Assembly (NCBI GenBank): GCA_902702965.1
Contig: CACRXP010000001.1
Location: forward strand, 3,082,159-3,146,158
Direction of reading: 5' to 3'
Origin: Spirometra erinaceieuropaei
Taxonomy: Eukaryota > Platyhelminthes > Cestoda > Diphyllobothriidea > Diphyllobothriidae
Length of the DNA stretch: 64,000 nt
Each line of letters begins with the position of its first letter. The stretch's first letter is position 1. A model generated the notes under the pieces. The model was not told where the DNA came from, made no database searches, and saw only the letters and a program-made list of their open reading frames with translations. A program made the position numbers and the translations under genes. Shown here piece by piece: positions 35,051 through 46,005 of this stretch.

Positions 35051-36826
35051 GTGATAGAAGCCAACAGGCGAGTTCCAGGTAGCAGTTCAGAAGATGAAGA
35101 TGCGATCACTGAAAGAAGAAATGTATTGGCCTGACTTTTCGGATTCTCACTCGAATCCATCATCAGAGACATTCGCAGATAACGGTGGTGGAGTGAAGTA
35201 TTTATAGCACGTGGCTGCCGTGGGACCGTATACGCACTGAAATAAACAGTTCTCGCAATCACCGCTGGGGTCGTAATTGATGCGGTGATGGCTTTTCGGT
35301 CCGATTCCGAGTCGTTAATGACCGTGATTTCGTCATCCGTGTTGGACGCTAGTGTGACGACTGCTCGGCCAACTGGCTCGCTGCCAGTGTGATAATTGCT
35401 CGCCCGCGCCCTCCCCACGTGACCGATTGTCCTGCCCAGGGAAAATCGCAGCACGGAATATGATACCAGGAGGTCATTGTGCTTGTTGATGGATTGCGGG
35501 CCTGAGAACCATGACTCGAACGGCTCACGCAGTTGTCACCCCTTGCGAGGATTTCGGCCTCTTGAAATTTGGAAATATGGCCGGGTCCCGTCGAGTGCGC
35601 CGCCACCTGAGAGTTAGTGTCTCCCCGCCTCACTGCTGCTGCGTGCTCGGCAATTCGCGTACGGAGTAACCTCCCTGTTTCACCGACATAATTGCTTTGT
35701 CCGCAACTACACTAGATCTGATAAACGACTCCAGACGTTTCCTGCCGTGGCAGCGGGTCTTTTGGCCTCATTACTTGGCGCCTAATGGTTGCTTCCGGCC
35801 AATGTGCAACCCCAACGTCAAGTGGAGTGAGAAGACGACTGAGGGCTTCGGGGACGTTCTTCACGTATGGAAGAGCCCGCCAAAATTTGGGGCCGGTTGG
35901 AGTTGGTCTCCGGTGTCCTTTTCGTATGCACTGGTTGACAAAGTTGCGCGGGTAACCAGTGGCTCTCATTACCCGTCGAAGATATTGCAATTCAGCAACT
36001 TTGTCTTCCATTTCACTGCAGTACGTCTCAACGTGCCGGTATAGCGCCCTTACTCAACTGCGTTTGTGACTGTTCGGGTGGTTGATGTTGAAGTTCATTA
36101 TTTGCGTCGTATTTGTCGCTTTTCTGAACAATCTGCTTTTTAGGCCACCATAATCTTTGCGGCAGACGAGGATATCCAGAAAAGCCAGCTGATTGTTTTC
36201 CTCCTCCTCCATCGTAAATTGAATGTCCGGGAAGACGGCGTTGAGATGTTCTTTAAATGTCAGCACCTGATCCCGTTCGATGACGACGAAGGAGTCATCC
36301 ACATACCGAGCTCAGAATTTCGATCTGTGGTGTCGATAAACCTGCGACTCCGGCCGTTGTAGGATCGCCTCGGCTATGAGTCTCGAAATCGGCGAACCCA
36401 TTGGCGTTCCCTTCACCTGCTTGTAGATTGTTCCGTCGAACGTAAAGCACGTCTTGAGACAGAACTTCAGGAGCTGGATGATTTGGGCGTGTCCGAGGCG
36501 TTTCTCCGTTTCGCCGTCTTTCTCTCGTAGGAGTTGTTCGATGGTCTCGACTGCCTGGTCCTGCGGGATAGAGGTGAAAAGGGGCGTAACATCAAAGGAA
36601 ACCATGACATGGCTTGGCAGGAGACTTACTCCTTTAAGTTTCTCCAAGAATTGCGTTGACGAGCTGACTGTGGTGTTCGAATCGGAGGTCAGAAACTTGA
36701 GACGTTGGAACAGCCACTTTGCCAGTCCGTAGGTTGGAGTGCTCCTTTGTGATACGATAGGCCGGAGAGGAGCGCCCTCGTTGTGCACTTTTGGGAGACC
36801 GTAGAATCGGGCTAGGGCCGTTTCTT
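35051..36826 (-). pseudogene. Penelope reverse transcriptase / GIY-YIG polyprotein, disabled
   Basis: One frame runs from ARFYGLPKVHNEGAPLRPIV (about 36826) through MVSFDVTPLFTSIP, KGTPMGSPIS and YVDDSFVV (catalytic aspartates intact, about 36300) to LAFLDILVCRK, and then VAELQYLRRVMRATGYPRNF. The endonuclease follows as VVYQI-stop-CSCGQSNYVGETGR and AAHSTGPGH. In-frame stops lie at 36312 (TGA where the family has Trp, just before YVDD), 36054 (TGA) and 35712 (TAG, probably from CAG). A one-base frameshift near 35540 moves the conserved ESWFSGPQSINKHND segment into a neighbouring frame. That frame then stays open to 35011, past the element's edge. So few lesions over about 1.4 kb suggest a fairly recent loss of function. 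Confidence 0.9.
35129..35170 (-). ncRNA. Hammerhead-ribozyme-like motif in Penelope 3' region
   Basis: Minus-strand order: GTCT (helix I, left), CTGATGA (core), GGATTC-GAGTGA-GAATCC (perfect 6-bp helix II with hexaloop), GAAA (core), AG, TC (cleavage dinucleotide of a GTC triplet), AGGC (helix I, right; pairs with GTCT including one G-T). An extra T after CTGATGA is not standard. Helix III would be almost absent. Minimal hammerheads with very short helix III that may act as dimers are known from Penelope elements (established knowledge). The same DNA is also within the open frame of the C-terminal extension. Activity is not shown. Confidence 0.6.
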
Positions 36827-36879
36827 ATGCTCACGTCATGCGTCGGTCGATTGGCAATATTGCACATGAGTTCTCCATT

Positions 36880-36955
36880 GCCACCCTCTCCTCACACACC
36901 CGGATCCAGTGTCAAGACAGAGTCAAGAGGACCGGAGGCGGGGAGGATGAGCCTA
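36880..36955 (+). mobile_element. SINE-2 copy, right half
   Basis: GCCACCCTCTCCTCACACACC, CCAGTGTCAAGACAGAGTCA and AGAGGACCGGAGGCGGGG continue the SINE-2 consensus from the point where the left half (34919-35050) stops. Same strand and order, so both halves are one SINE interrupted by the Penelope element. Confidence 0.6.
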
Positions 36956-37070
36956 ACCTTGATATCCATTTGAGAGGATAACTAAACTGATATTCTCTGC
37001 GCTTTTTCTATATTGCTGACTTGCAACTTGAATACGTTTAACATTTGCTTCGATCCATACATGACATATA

Positions 37071-38049
37071 CGTAGATGTGCTAACTCATGAAATGTCAAC
37101 CAAAATTTCGCAATGCGTTCTCGTTTCGAAAAGATAAATTAAGTAGTGCTGTAAAACTAATCATGATGCAGCATAAATCTATTATGATCCAGCTACCTCA
37201 GAGTATCGGCTTTCGAAAGAATTTATTTTCGGCTGCATGCAAGATTTATACTCTGCAAAAAATGATTACTTATGCAGTATGCAATTTCCTCATTGATTTT
37301 CGATGCCCTTGAAAATTCAATTATATTTCATGGAAAACATGCATAAAAATGTATTTGGTAGAAAATCACGTCTTCTTCCAAGTTCATATTCAAAAGAAGA
37401 GTAAAATTCGGTTTTAAAAAAGTTTCTAATTGTGAGATTTTTTAATACCGTTAAATGGCCGTTCATGAAACGTCATGTATCTGCATTTACGAATTTGGCT
37501 TGTAAAGTTAACAATATTGTTCAAATCCACTGTCTAATTTTATGAACCTCATATGGTCTCCTATTAACACCGTAGAGAAATGCATGGTTTTCCGTACACG
37601 AGAAATGTACAGCTTGTAGTTTTGAAACCCTGAATGCAAGTGTAGCAGCAGGTCCGGTTCAAAATTATTCGCGAATTAGAATAGTTTTTTAAAACCGAAT
37701 GATACTCTTTTTTGAGTATGAAATTGAGAGAATACGCTATTTTCTACCGAATCAACAAAAGAATGAATATTTTTATGCATGTTTTCTATCAAATATAATT
37801 GAATTTTCAAGGGCTTTGAAAAGCAATGAGAAAATTGCATGCAAATTAAGTAGTCATTTTTTGCAGAGTATAGATCTTGCATGCAGCCGAAAATACGATC
37901 TTTCAAAAGTCGACACTCTGAGGTAACTGGATCATTATAGATTTATACTGCATCCTGATTAGTTTTACAAAACAACTTAATTTATCTTTTCGAAACGAGA
38001 ACGCATTTCGAAATTTTGGTTGACATTTCATGAGTTAGCACATCTACTG
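37071..38049 (+). mobile_element. Foldback MITE, subfamily A, near-complete copy
   Basis: Flanked by TA. Left tip CGTAGATGTGCTAACTCATG (first bases decayed from CAGTAG), right tip CATGAGTTAGCACATCTACTG. Arms of about 370 bp are closely complementary (CATGCAAGATTTATACTCTG with CAGAGTATAGATCTTGCATG). The centre (about 37450-37690) is in the same orientation as the copy at 20925. Small frames on both strands inside it are mirror images of the palindrome, not genes. Confidence 0.85.
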
Positions 38050-41000
38050 TACATGCAAAAAGTGAGAGCGGAAAAAATTTAGTATTTTACTTTTAAACCC
38101 GGACACCATTCAAAACCCCGACATGCGTTTAATGGTCTTCATGCTGCTGTTGAATGCTGAGGCGAGGACTTTGACCAGTCGGTTGGCCTTCGAGCCCCCT
38201 AATGTAGTGTTTTATATATTGATGTTTCGGGTTTTAAAATGTGACCGTTTTAATGTCCTATAAGGAAGTATGCACATTTTGAGCAAAGTTCCCGAAGAAA
38301 ATTACTTTCATGCTGGTTTTTTAGGTAGCTTGAAACTATTGCATAGTTAAGATGTTTAAGTTAAAGGAATATGTCCTATACATTTATACCACTTCTTAAA
38401 GCACCTCCGAAGGTCCTTGTTTTGAGGGCTTTATTACATGTTCTTACAGTTTCAGTACCTAGAGCACTCACGTATACAGGAAACCAATTGGAGAGCGCTG
38501 GGTGATCCTGTGATGAGCGTAACCTCTCGCAGTCGTTTCGTATAATAACAAAAACGGCGCAAAACTTGTCTGGGCTTTTAGCTAGCAGTAACGTCGGGAG
38601 CATGAAGAATGTATTGACAATTATATACTACTAAGTGTTGGATTCCGTCCCATGTATCCATATCCCTTTTACAGACACACTTGAAAGCGTTTGTCCCAAG
38701 GACTTTGCTTAAAGTTCGCGCACTAATTTTGCAGGGAATCAAAGAGTGCCTTGGCCATATCGGACTCTTAGACCGTAAAATTTGTGTATTGGGACGTAGG
38801 TCAAATGGTCATTTCCCTGATGTCGCAAAGAACCGGCACGGCTGTCTGGGGAGATTCAGTTTATGTACACACCACTTTTTTCGGTCTGTGTATCGCGTAA
38901 GTGTATTTTACTTAAAAACAGTACGATCAGGCCCAATAAGAATTTCATTTCAGAAACAAACCTCCTAATGCGTTTTCGATGCATTCGATTTTGAGATGCG
39001 CAAATGCGTATATAAATTATTTATAAGATGAAAGACGCAGAATGGGCGGGGATGCATACTAGCCCACAAGGCACGCCGCTGATTGCTGCTACCTAAGACT
39101 TTCATGCATCGAACGTAAGTCGGTCACATTTTGCTGTACTGCTTGATTTTGCGCATAGAAGTTATGAAGGAGAACCCCGTGCAATCAGCCCACTGAAACA
39201 TGTCAGCAAAGTCATTGTCTACAAAGACCCGAAATCCAGAGAAAGTATGCACTTTAGGAGATATAAAGACTTTTTAACCAGATTGCTTTTGCTGGCGTAT
39301 GGCCGGAAAATGTTTGGAGTACCCGATCGGTAATTCAAATGTTTTATTTATTCAAGGGATGGTATGCTTTTGGCCATAGCAAATTCGAACACACCCGGAA
39401 AATTACCTTATCTAAAAGCAATAACCGCTGCCTGTCAGCTTATGTATTAGGTCCACGTAGTGAAAAATGACCACACCAGCGAAAACGGCAAAAATTGAGG
39501 ACGTTTGTTGGCGTTATTGCTCAGAGAGAGCAGAATGCATGCCTAACATCGTTCCTGACTCATTCAATTTTCATTTGATTATTTTCTTTCCGCTGCAGGT
39601 TTTGGAAAAGATTCTAAATGGATGAAAGCTTCTGCGTCCCAATTTCCTTTTGCCGTAGACGCAGTCGTCAAAGTGTTTATTACAAATATGCGTAAATAAT
39701 TTTAAGATATAGCATATGCTATGACGGCCATTCCTGTAGGAGGCAAACGAGAACTTACCGAAAAATATACATTTTCTTAGGTTGCGAATATATTTATATT
39801 TCTGCTGCAGTTAGAGAGGCGGGTAGATTGCGCATAAGTAATAATGAGTAGCTGCACTGCGAGAAACAGAATAATATACTAATTCCTGTCAATGGCATGT
39901 CTAACCAAGATGGATGTTTTCACCTCAAATAAATTTAAAGAAGAACTTTTTCAAGCCAGTTTATCTTTTGGAAAATTCTTATTAACTGACAAAATAGTAT
40001 CTTGGGAGGCAAAATGGAAAGCGTTTGCTTTCTCCTGTTCAACAACACAGCACCTCCATCAGTTTGAATTACCGAGAGCAAGATACTTGAAAAAGTAGAC
40101 TCCTGCGGACAGAAAATGTCCGTTAGTTAAATTTTGAGTTCTGAATCGGTTTATACGTTTTTGCTGCTCCATTAGCTATCTCTCGAAGGCGCTATTTTGT
40201 GATTTCTATATCAACCTAAACGGGAATCTCTGGTAATATATTCAGCTAAGTGTCCGGCCTTGTATAACTTGCATAGAAACAATGAAAGGCATTTTCCTCC
40301 CCCCCAAAGCCGTTGTTGCCGACAGAGCAATTTATCACATATGCAGAAAATACTCCTTAATCAAATATGGCATTGTTACTGTCGTATATCGTCCAAATAA
40401 AATCGGTTTGCCTCATATAAATACATCTCAGATAGAGTGGTTTGTGGGCATATATAGTCATAGCGAGCTCAAAGCAGTTTGCAAAACATGTTTGCACTAT
40501 TCTTGGATAACTCCTGGCAGCAAAGTTCTCTCTTGAGTATGTGCCTCGAGTAAATAGGCAACCCTAACGTAGATGCGTAGGACTTCGTCAAAGTTGATCG
40601 TTTGACAGTGAATCATCTAACTACGAGGACAGTTATGACTAACCGTGTGAGTCAGGAGTGATTAGCTGCATTAAAAAATTTTAACACGATTATAATATTG
40701 ACGACAGAAAATTTGGATATCTTCAACAGTCCATTTTAATCATCTTCAAAAACGGATTATGCTGCCATTTTTTCGGGTTTCCTTGCAGAAATACTGGAAA
40801 CGTGCGACTGCACACAAGAGGCTATCCTGTGCTTAAAATTTCTTTGGCGCACTAGATACAAGTGCCTCTTTTCTGAATTACAGCTGTTATAAGAAAAGGG
40901 GCAAGTGAGTCTATTCCATGATTTTCTGTTCAACCAGTCCGCGCCCTCTGCCAAGTTGGCCATTCTCGACAACAACATTCTTTTCTCGAACGACATGAAT

Positions 41001-42502
41001 GTTTCGCTATGTATACTTATAGGATCAGTTAGTCGGGGCAAATATTTTTACACCATAGTCATTGACTTTTAGAGAGGAACTTTTGTATCCAGTCTATCTT
41101 TAGAAATTTGAACGTGGCTAGACTAATACTACTTTCACATTTTGTGTACTCAACGGTCAGTCTTGCATCATCTTAGGCATTGTATTAGTTGGTAAAAATA
41201 TAGATCGATTACACCTGCACATGGGTTGTAAATATTCCCATTTTAGATAAACGTCTTCTAGAGTGGGGTTTTGAATTTAAAAAAATTGTCCCACGAACTG
41301 CACTTGTCACAGAGCACTTTGATTGTACCCGAAACCTCGCCATGATATCTCAGCTGATTAATGTCCTGCTATGAACTCCGTTAAACACTCCACGTACCCG
41401 GTTGCGCGGCAAATTTTTTTTATAATTTTCCTCATGGTCAAGCAGGGTAAAATGCAGTGTGTCACACCTAGCCGATTTAAGACTGTTCTTGTTCAATCCA
41501 TTTAATTCTTGTCATGTTAAATCAAACGTGAATAGGCCTAAGGGCTTGGTTGGAAACGCGCGACGAAGGTGAAAGTAATGCTGGTATTGGTTGCTAAATT
41601 TACTAGTTTACATTGGATAGCAAGCAAACACTGCGTTCGTATTCTTTTTCCGTTTATTTGGTCGTTTTTAATGCAAAAAGCAGACCTTACTTTCCCCGTA
41701 GTTTGCAGCAAGAGTTTTGCAACGTCAAAGCATATTTGGACATCGTACTGTAGACAATGATATCCTTAGAAAAGAAAATGGAAAGATGTATCGCAGTCTG
41801 GGGGGATAAACGATTAAACACCGAAGAATTTTTTATCCATCTGGCTGACCGAAGACCTAAATCAGGCTCTTTTATCTAACGGTTAATAAATGTTGATAAT
41901 TGACATCTGTTTTTCGCTTTTCATTTTGTAAAGTATCGTGAGCAGGTGGCGCTACTAATTACCTATGTTTATAAGGGATATCACATAAATAACTCCTTTT
42001 ATCCGTCATGTAGGCTCCAAACCTTCTTGCGCTCTTTTATATGCCGACTTGAAATACTTTCTGGATGGTGTTAGTGAAATATTAACAGGTCCTGGGCTCA
42101 ATGGAATAAACTTTATCCTTTAGGACGTTCCAAGAAAAACGTCTAGTGCTGTCATATCGGATGAACGTAAAGGCAAATTAAAATCTTTTTTGCCAAACTT
42201 CCCAATTTCCAACTATTTGACTATCTGTAGTCGATCGCGTCAGGTATATTAGCATCTTCTTTGTCTACCTGCCTGCACAAAATTGCAATATTTCCGTAAC
42301 AACATTAGACTTGGCAGGTGACACTTGGACCCTACTTGCTTACTCACGAATCCATTAACGTGAAAATTGGCCTCATCCTCCATGTGCAGATTTGGAAAAA
42401 CGTCGCTGTTTTAGACACACCTCAAACTATGCTGGCACACTTTAGACTTTGTCAATAGTCTTCAGACCCTACTGAACAAAAACAACTTTTGCCTGCTTCT
42501 AA
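38050..42502. other. Long AT-rich non-coding region
   Basis: No exon, RNA gene or repeat from the families described here was recognised. Frames up to 95 codons (38681-38968 plus, 40757-41041 minus) have no domain. Confidence 0.5.
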
Positions 42503-42544
42503 CTCTCTGATGTTGGATTCAAGTGTGTTTGCAAAATTTCAGGT
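42503..42544 (+). ncRNA. Decayed hammerhead-like motif (Penelope remnant)
   Basis: CTCT, CTGATGT, TGGATTCAAGTGTGTTTGC, AAAA, TTTC, AGGT has the same 42-nt layout as the copies at 3147 and 35129, with damaged core positions and an unpaired helix II. The following bases (to about 42590) also resemble the flank of the other copies. An old fragment. Confidence 0.4.
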
Positions 42545-44779
42545 GGATAAAGCTTTTCCTACAACGGTTGTGTCTTTGTCTTTAGGTGTCTTACTCATTT
42601 ACACACTACATATTTTGTTGAATTAATATAGTCGTATATGCTACAATGTGCCCAGACTTCTAGTCCGGACATCTTGAGCGGAGGTTTATAGTTTCTCATA
42701 CATATATATGTAGTCTTTTTCCTGCGCACCCGCTAACACGGTCTTCTGGTCGGTTGCAAGCGACTAACAGGTCGTTGTCTTTGGAACCACCGAAACACAT
42801 GGTATATTGTTGATGTCGTGGGCAGGATGCTTGAAATGGAAAAAGAGCATATATGCCATTTGTATTAGGTCAATGAGCCACCAAGTTCCAAAATAAAATT
42901 TGGCGACTCCTAAGCGTTGCGCTATCTTGACGTCTCCTAATAAATGTCATAAATTCGTGTCTGAAAAATATCTACTTAAGCCCAGGAGTGGGGGGCTTTG
43001 CATTTTTGAAGGCTAAAGGAACTAATGAGTCATCCAGTGACATTAAATGCGTAGAGGAACGCGCACCCTTTATAATCAAGAGCTGGAAAACTGTATTAGG
43101 ACCAAAGGCAAGGGATGCAATTAGTCACAGCTGCATTTAAAAAAGAAACGTTTATTACGACAATTTAACGGGCATGTTTTGACATGTGATGCAAGTTTTT
43201 CTCCGAAATGCGAAGAGAGAATGCGATTTCAGAATTTTAAAAGATATGGATTCAGTTACTCATAAATTATGCGTCAATGATCGCAAAGTTTTCAACGATT
43301 ATTTCGACAAAATAGAATTAGGTAGGAATATGATCTTAAGATTATCCATTTTGGAGAGAGTCTAATTAAGCTGCGAATTGTTTTATTATCTGCATGTACT
43401 TTTGAGCTCTTTTGCTTTTATTGTTTACTACGGTTTTTAAACTCTATACTGTGTATTTCAGATCATCAAGTCTAACATGCTCATCTATGTTTTTATAAGA
43501 CCGCTTCCCTTTGTTAATAGATTATTGTTGTAGATATGATTCGGTTTGTCTAATTCACATGCAGCTGGAAGATTGCGTGGGTTATACTTAGAGATTTTCA
43601 AAAATAGTTACGGAAGAGATCCTTTTCAAAAATCTCTAAAATAATATTTAACTAAAGCAAATTTTTACGATCAAAAAGGCGGGAGTGTAATAAGCTGTAA
43701 ATCTTTTCTGTGAATCGCCAGGGAAATTTTCGCGATCATCAAAAACAAGTTAATAAAAAACACTGCCTGAAATATTGTTGTCGTTGGAAGACAATACTGA
43801 AACAGTCCTTGAGGAACTGACTAAACTCGAAAAAAAGATAAGGGAATTTTGGTCATATAGCAGTTGTGACCAGCCTAATAATGCATCAACGTATGCATGT
43901 TGCAAATTTAGTTTATTTACCTGAAAGCCTTACTATGTCACGACAAACGATCCGAAATAGGGTTTTTGAATTTCCGGTTACTAAGCAAACGTCTTCTAAA
44001 GACAAATCTGTATTCACCCCCTGTGTTACTCGACCTGACGGATGCAGATATTACTTGCATTTTTAAAAGCCTTTAGTTTGCCAAGAGAAATAATTCATTT
44101 TTAATCATATTCCTATATTTCAACTCTGAATTATCCTCCTGTGACCCGTCATTAGGGAAGTTGAGTATCGATTTGGCATTCGGAAATTCTACCGGACGAA
44201 AGACGCGAACTCTGACAGAGATAATGTGGTTCATGTCTACATCGAATAGTCGACATCAGCTCTTTTTAACGCACTGGTGTCTGCACGCTTTTCGCGCCAT
44301 GCGTCTACTTGTCCATCTACACTCTTAACGCACAGGGGACTTTGTAATCCCTTTCATTATTTTGCCATACTCAACAGCTGACAGTCACGTTATGAGCTCT
44401 GGTCTCTAACAGATGCTTAGCGTTCTGCCTAAGAAAAAATATTGTTACTCATAATTGGACTTCTCTGTTGGTTATGCGAGATGAAACTAACAATCTATTT
44501 GCTAAAAACTACTGAAATGCGCTGTTTAAAGTCCCTTGCGGTAGGACAACGCAGTTTTAATTTGTGACCACACAAAACTACGTAAACCACGTTATGTGGC
44601 AATTGCAAATTCAAACCCTGGTAACTTGTTTTCTAAAAACACATAATTAAATACATGTAATGCCCTAAATGCAAGCTTGCTTTTCAAGTGCGCCCAAAAC
44701 CTTATCAACCGATATGGAAAAATGGAATGGATATTCAGTTTGCTATAAAATTAAGCACTGGCCTCCGGGAGAACGTGTA
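42545..44779. other. Non-coding stretch, nothing recognised
   Basis: AT-rich. An imperfect inverted repeat (AGAGATTTTCAAAAA with TTTTCAAAAATCTCT) lies at about 43590-43640. No gene recognised. Confidence 0.5.
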
Positions 44780-45763
44780 CAATATGTGGGCTACCCTATG
44801 AAATGTCAACCGAAATTTCGGAATGCGTTTTCATTTCGAAAAGAATAATTAAATAGAGTTGTAAAACCAATCATCGTGCAGCATAATTCTATCACAATTC
44901 AGTTACCACAGGATGCCGGCTTACAATGAACTTCCTTCCGGCTGCATGCTATACCTTATAAAAAATGATTACTTAATTAGCATAAATTTTTCTTATTGAT
45001 TTTTGATGCCCCTAAATGTCTAACTATATTTCCTGGAAAGCATGCATAAAAATATTCTTTTTTTCACTCATTCGGTAGATAATTACGTCTTCATCCAAGC
45101 TTATACTTGAAGGAACGGTATAAATCGGCTTTCAAAAACTTTCCCAATTCCCGAATAATTTTGAACCCGCTCTACCGTTACACTTGCATTCAGGGTTTCT
45201 AAACAAAAAGTCGTATATTTTCCGCGTACGGGAAACCACACATCTCTCTACGGTAATAAAGAGGGGCCATATAGGGTTCATAAAATGCGGCTGTGGAATT
45301 GATACGCATTGGTAACTTTACGAGCCACATTGGTAAATGCAGAGACATGACGATTATGAACGGCCATTTCACAGTATTTAAAAGTCCCACAATTAGAAAC
45401 TTTTGTAAAACTGACTTATATCCCTCCATCGAGCATAAAATTAGAAGAAGACGTAATTTTCTACTGAATGAGCAAAGAATAAAAATTTCTGTACATGCTT
45501 TCCCTGAAATATAATTGAATTTCTATTGCATCGAAAGCCAATGAAAAAACTGTATGCTACTTAAGTAATCATTTTGTACAGGGTGTAGTTTTTGCATACA
45601 GGCGGAAGGAAGTTCTTTCGAAAGCTGGCACTCTGGCGTAAGTGAAGTATTATAGAATTATGTTGCAGGCCGACTAGTTTTACAACCTTACTTAAAACTC
45701 TTTTCGAAACGAAAACGCATTTCAGAATTTCGGCTGACATTTCATGCGTTACCCCACCTACTG
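44780..45763 (-). mobile_element. Foldback MITE, subfamily A, inverted orientation
   Basis: TA at both ends. Left tip CAATATGTGGGCTACCCTAT, right tip ATGCGTTACCCCACCTACTG. Arms match those at 20925 and 37071 (GGAATGCGTTTTCATTTCG; GGATGCCGGCTTAC). The centre reads in the opposite direction to those two copies: GGGTTTCTAAAC comes first, AACGGCCATTT last. This shows that it inserted the other way round. Confidence 0.85.
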
Positions 45764-45949
45764 TATATATTCAAGCCAAGGGAGATATATTTTTTCTGTT
45801 TGTGTGAGTGAAAAGCTGAACGTGTGTTAGTGAAGTCCATTTAACTTTAGATAAATATGGTAAATATAAGAAACATCTCTTGTGCGCTCAGCAGTAAGCT
45901 CTTCGTTGTAATAGTTAATTCAGTACAAACTTTTCAATTTGTTCACTTG

Positions 45950-46005
45950 TACGAATCGAAAACGCATGGCAGAATTCCAGCCAACATTTCTTGAGATAGC
46001 ATGTA
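45950..46005. mobile_element. Solo tip of a foldback MITE
   Basis: GAATCGAAAACGCATGGCAG, AATTCCAGCCAACATTTCTT, then GAGATAGC match the right-hand tip of subfamily B (GAAAACGCATTTCGGAATTTCAGCCAACATTTCATGAGATCGG). Only the tip is present, about 190 bp beyond the full copy ending at 45763. It is a deletion remnant or part of a lost element. Confidence 0.6.

Larger units (their letters stand above)
35051..36879 (-). mobile_element. Penelope-like retroelement, 5'-truncated
   Basis: About 1.83 kb on the minus strand. In order it carries a reverse transcriptase, a connector, a GIY-YIG endonuclease, a C-terminal extension and a hammerhead-like motif. Both ends abut SINE-2 sequence, and GCCACCCT occurs at both edges (about 35043 and 36880), an apparent 8-bp target-site duplication. 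The 5' end is truncated within the N-terminal part of the reverse transcriptase frame (an in-frame TAA lies just upstream of ARFYGLPKVH). Penelope elements prime reverse transcription at a nick made by their endonuclease (established knowledge). Confidence 0.85.

Noticed and set aside
37676..37926. Opposed 75-76-codon frames
   Set aside because: They are the arms of the foldback element read on both strands.
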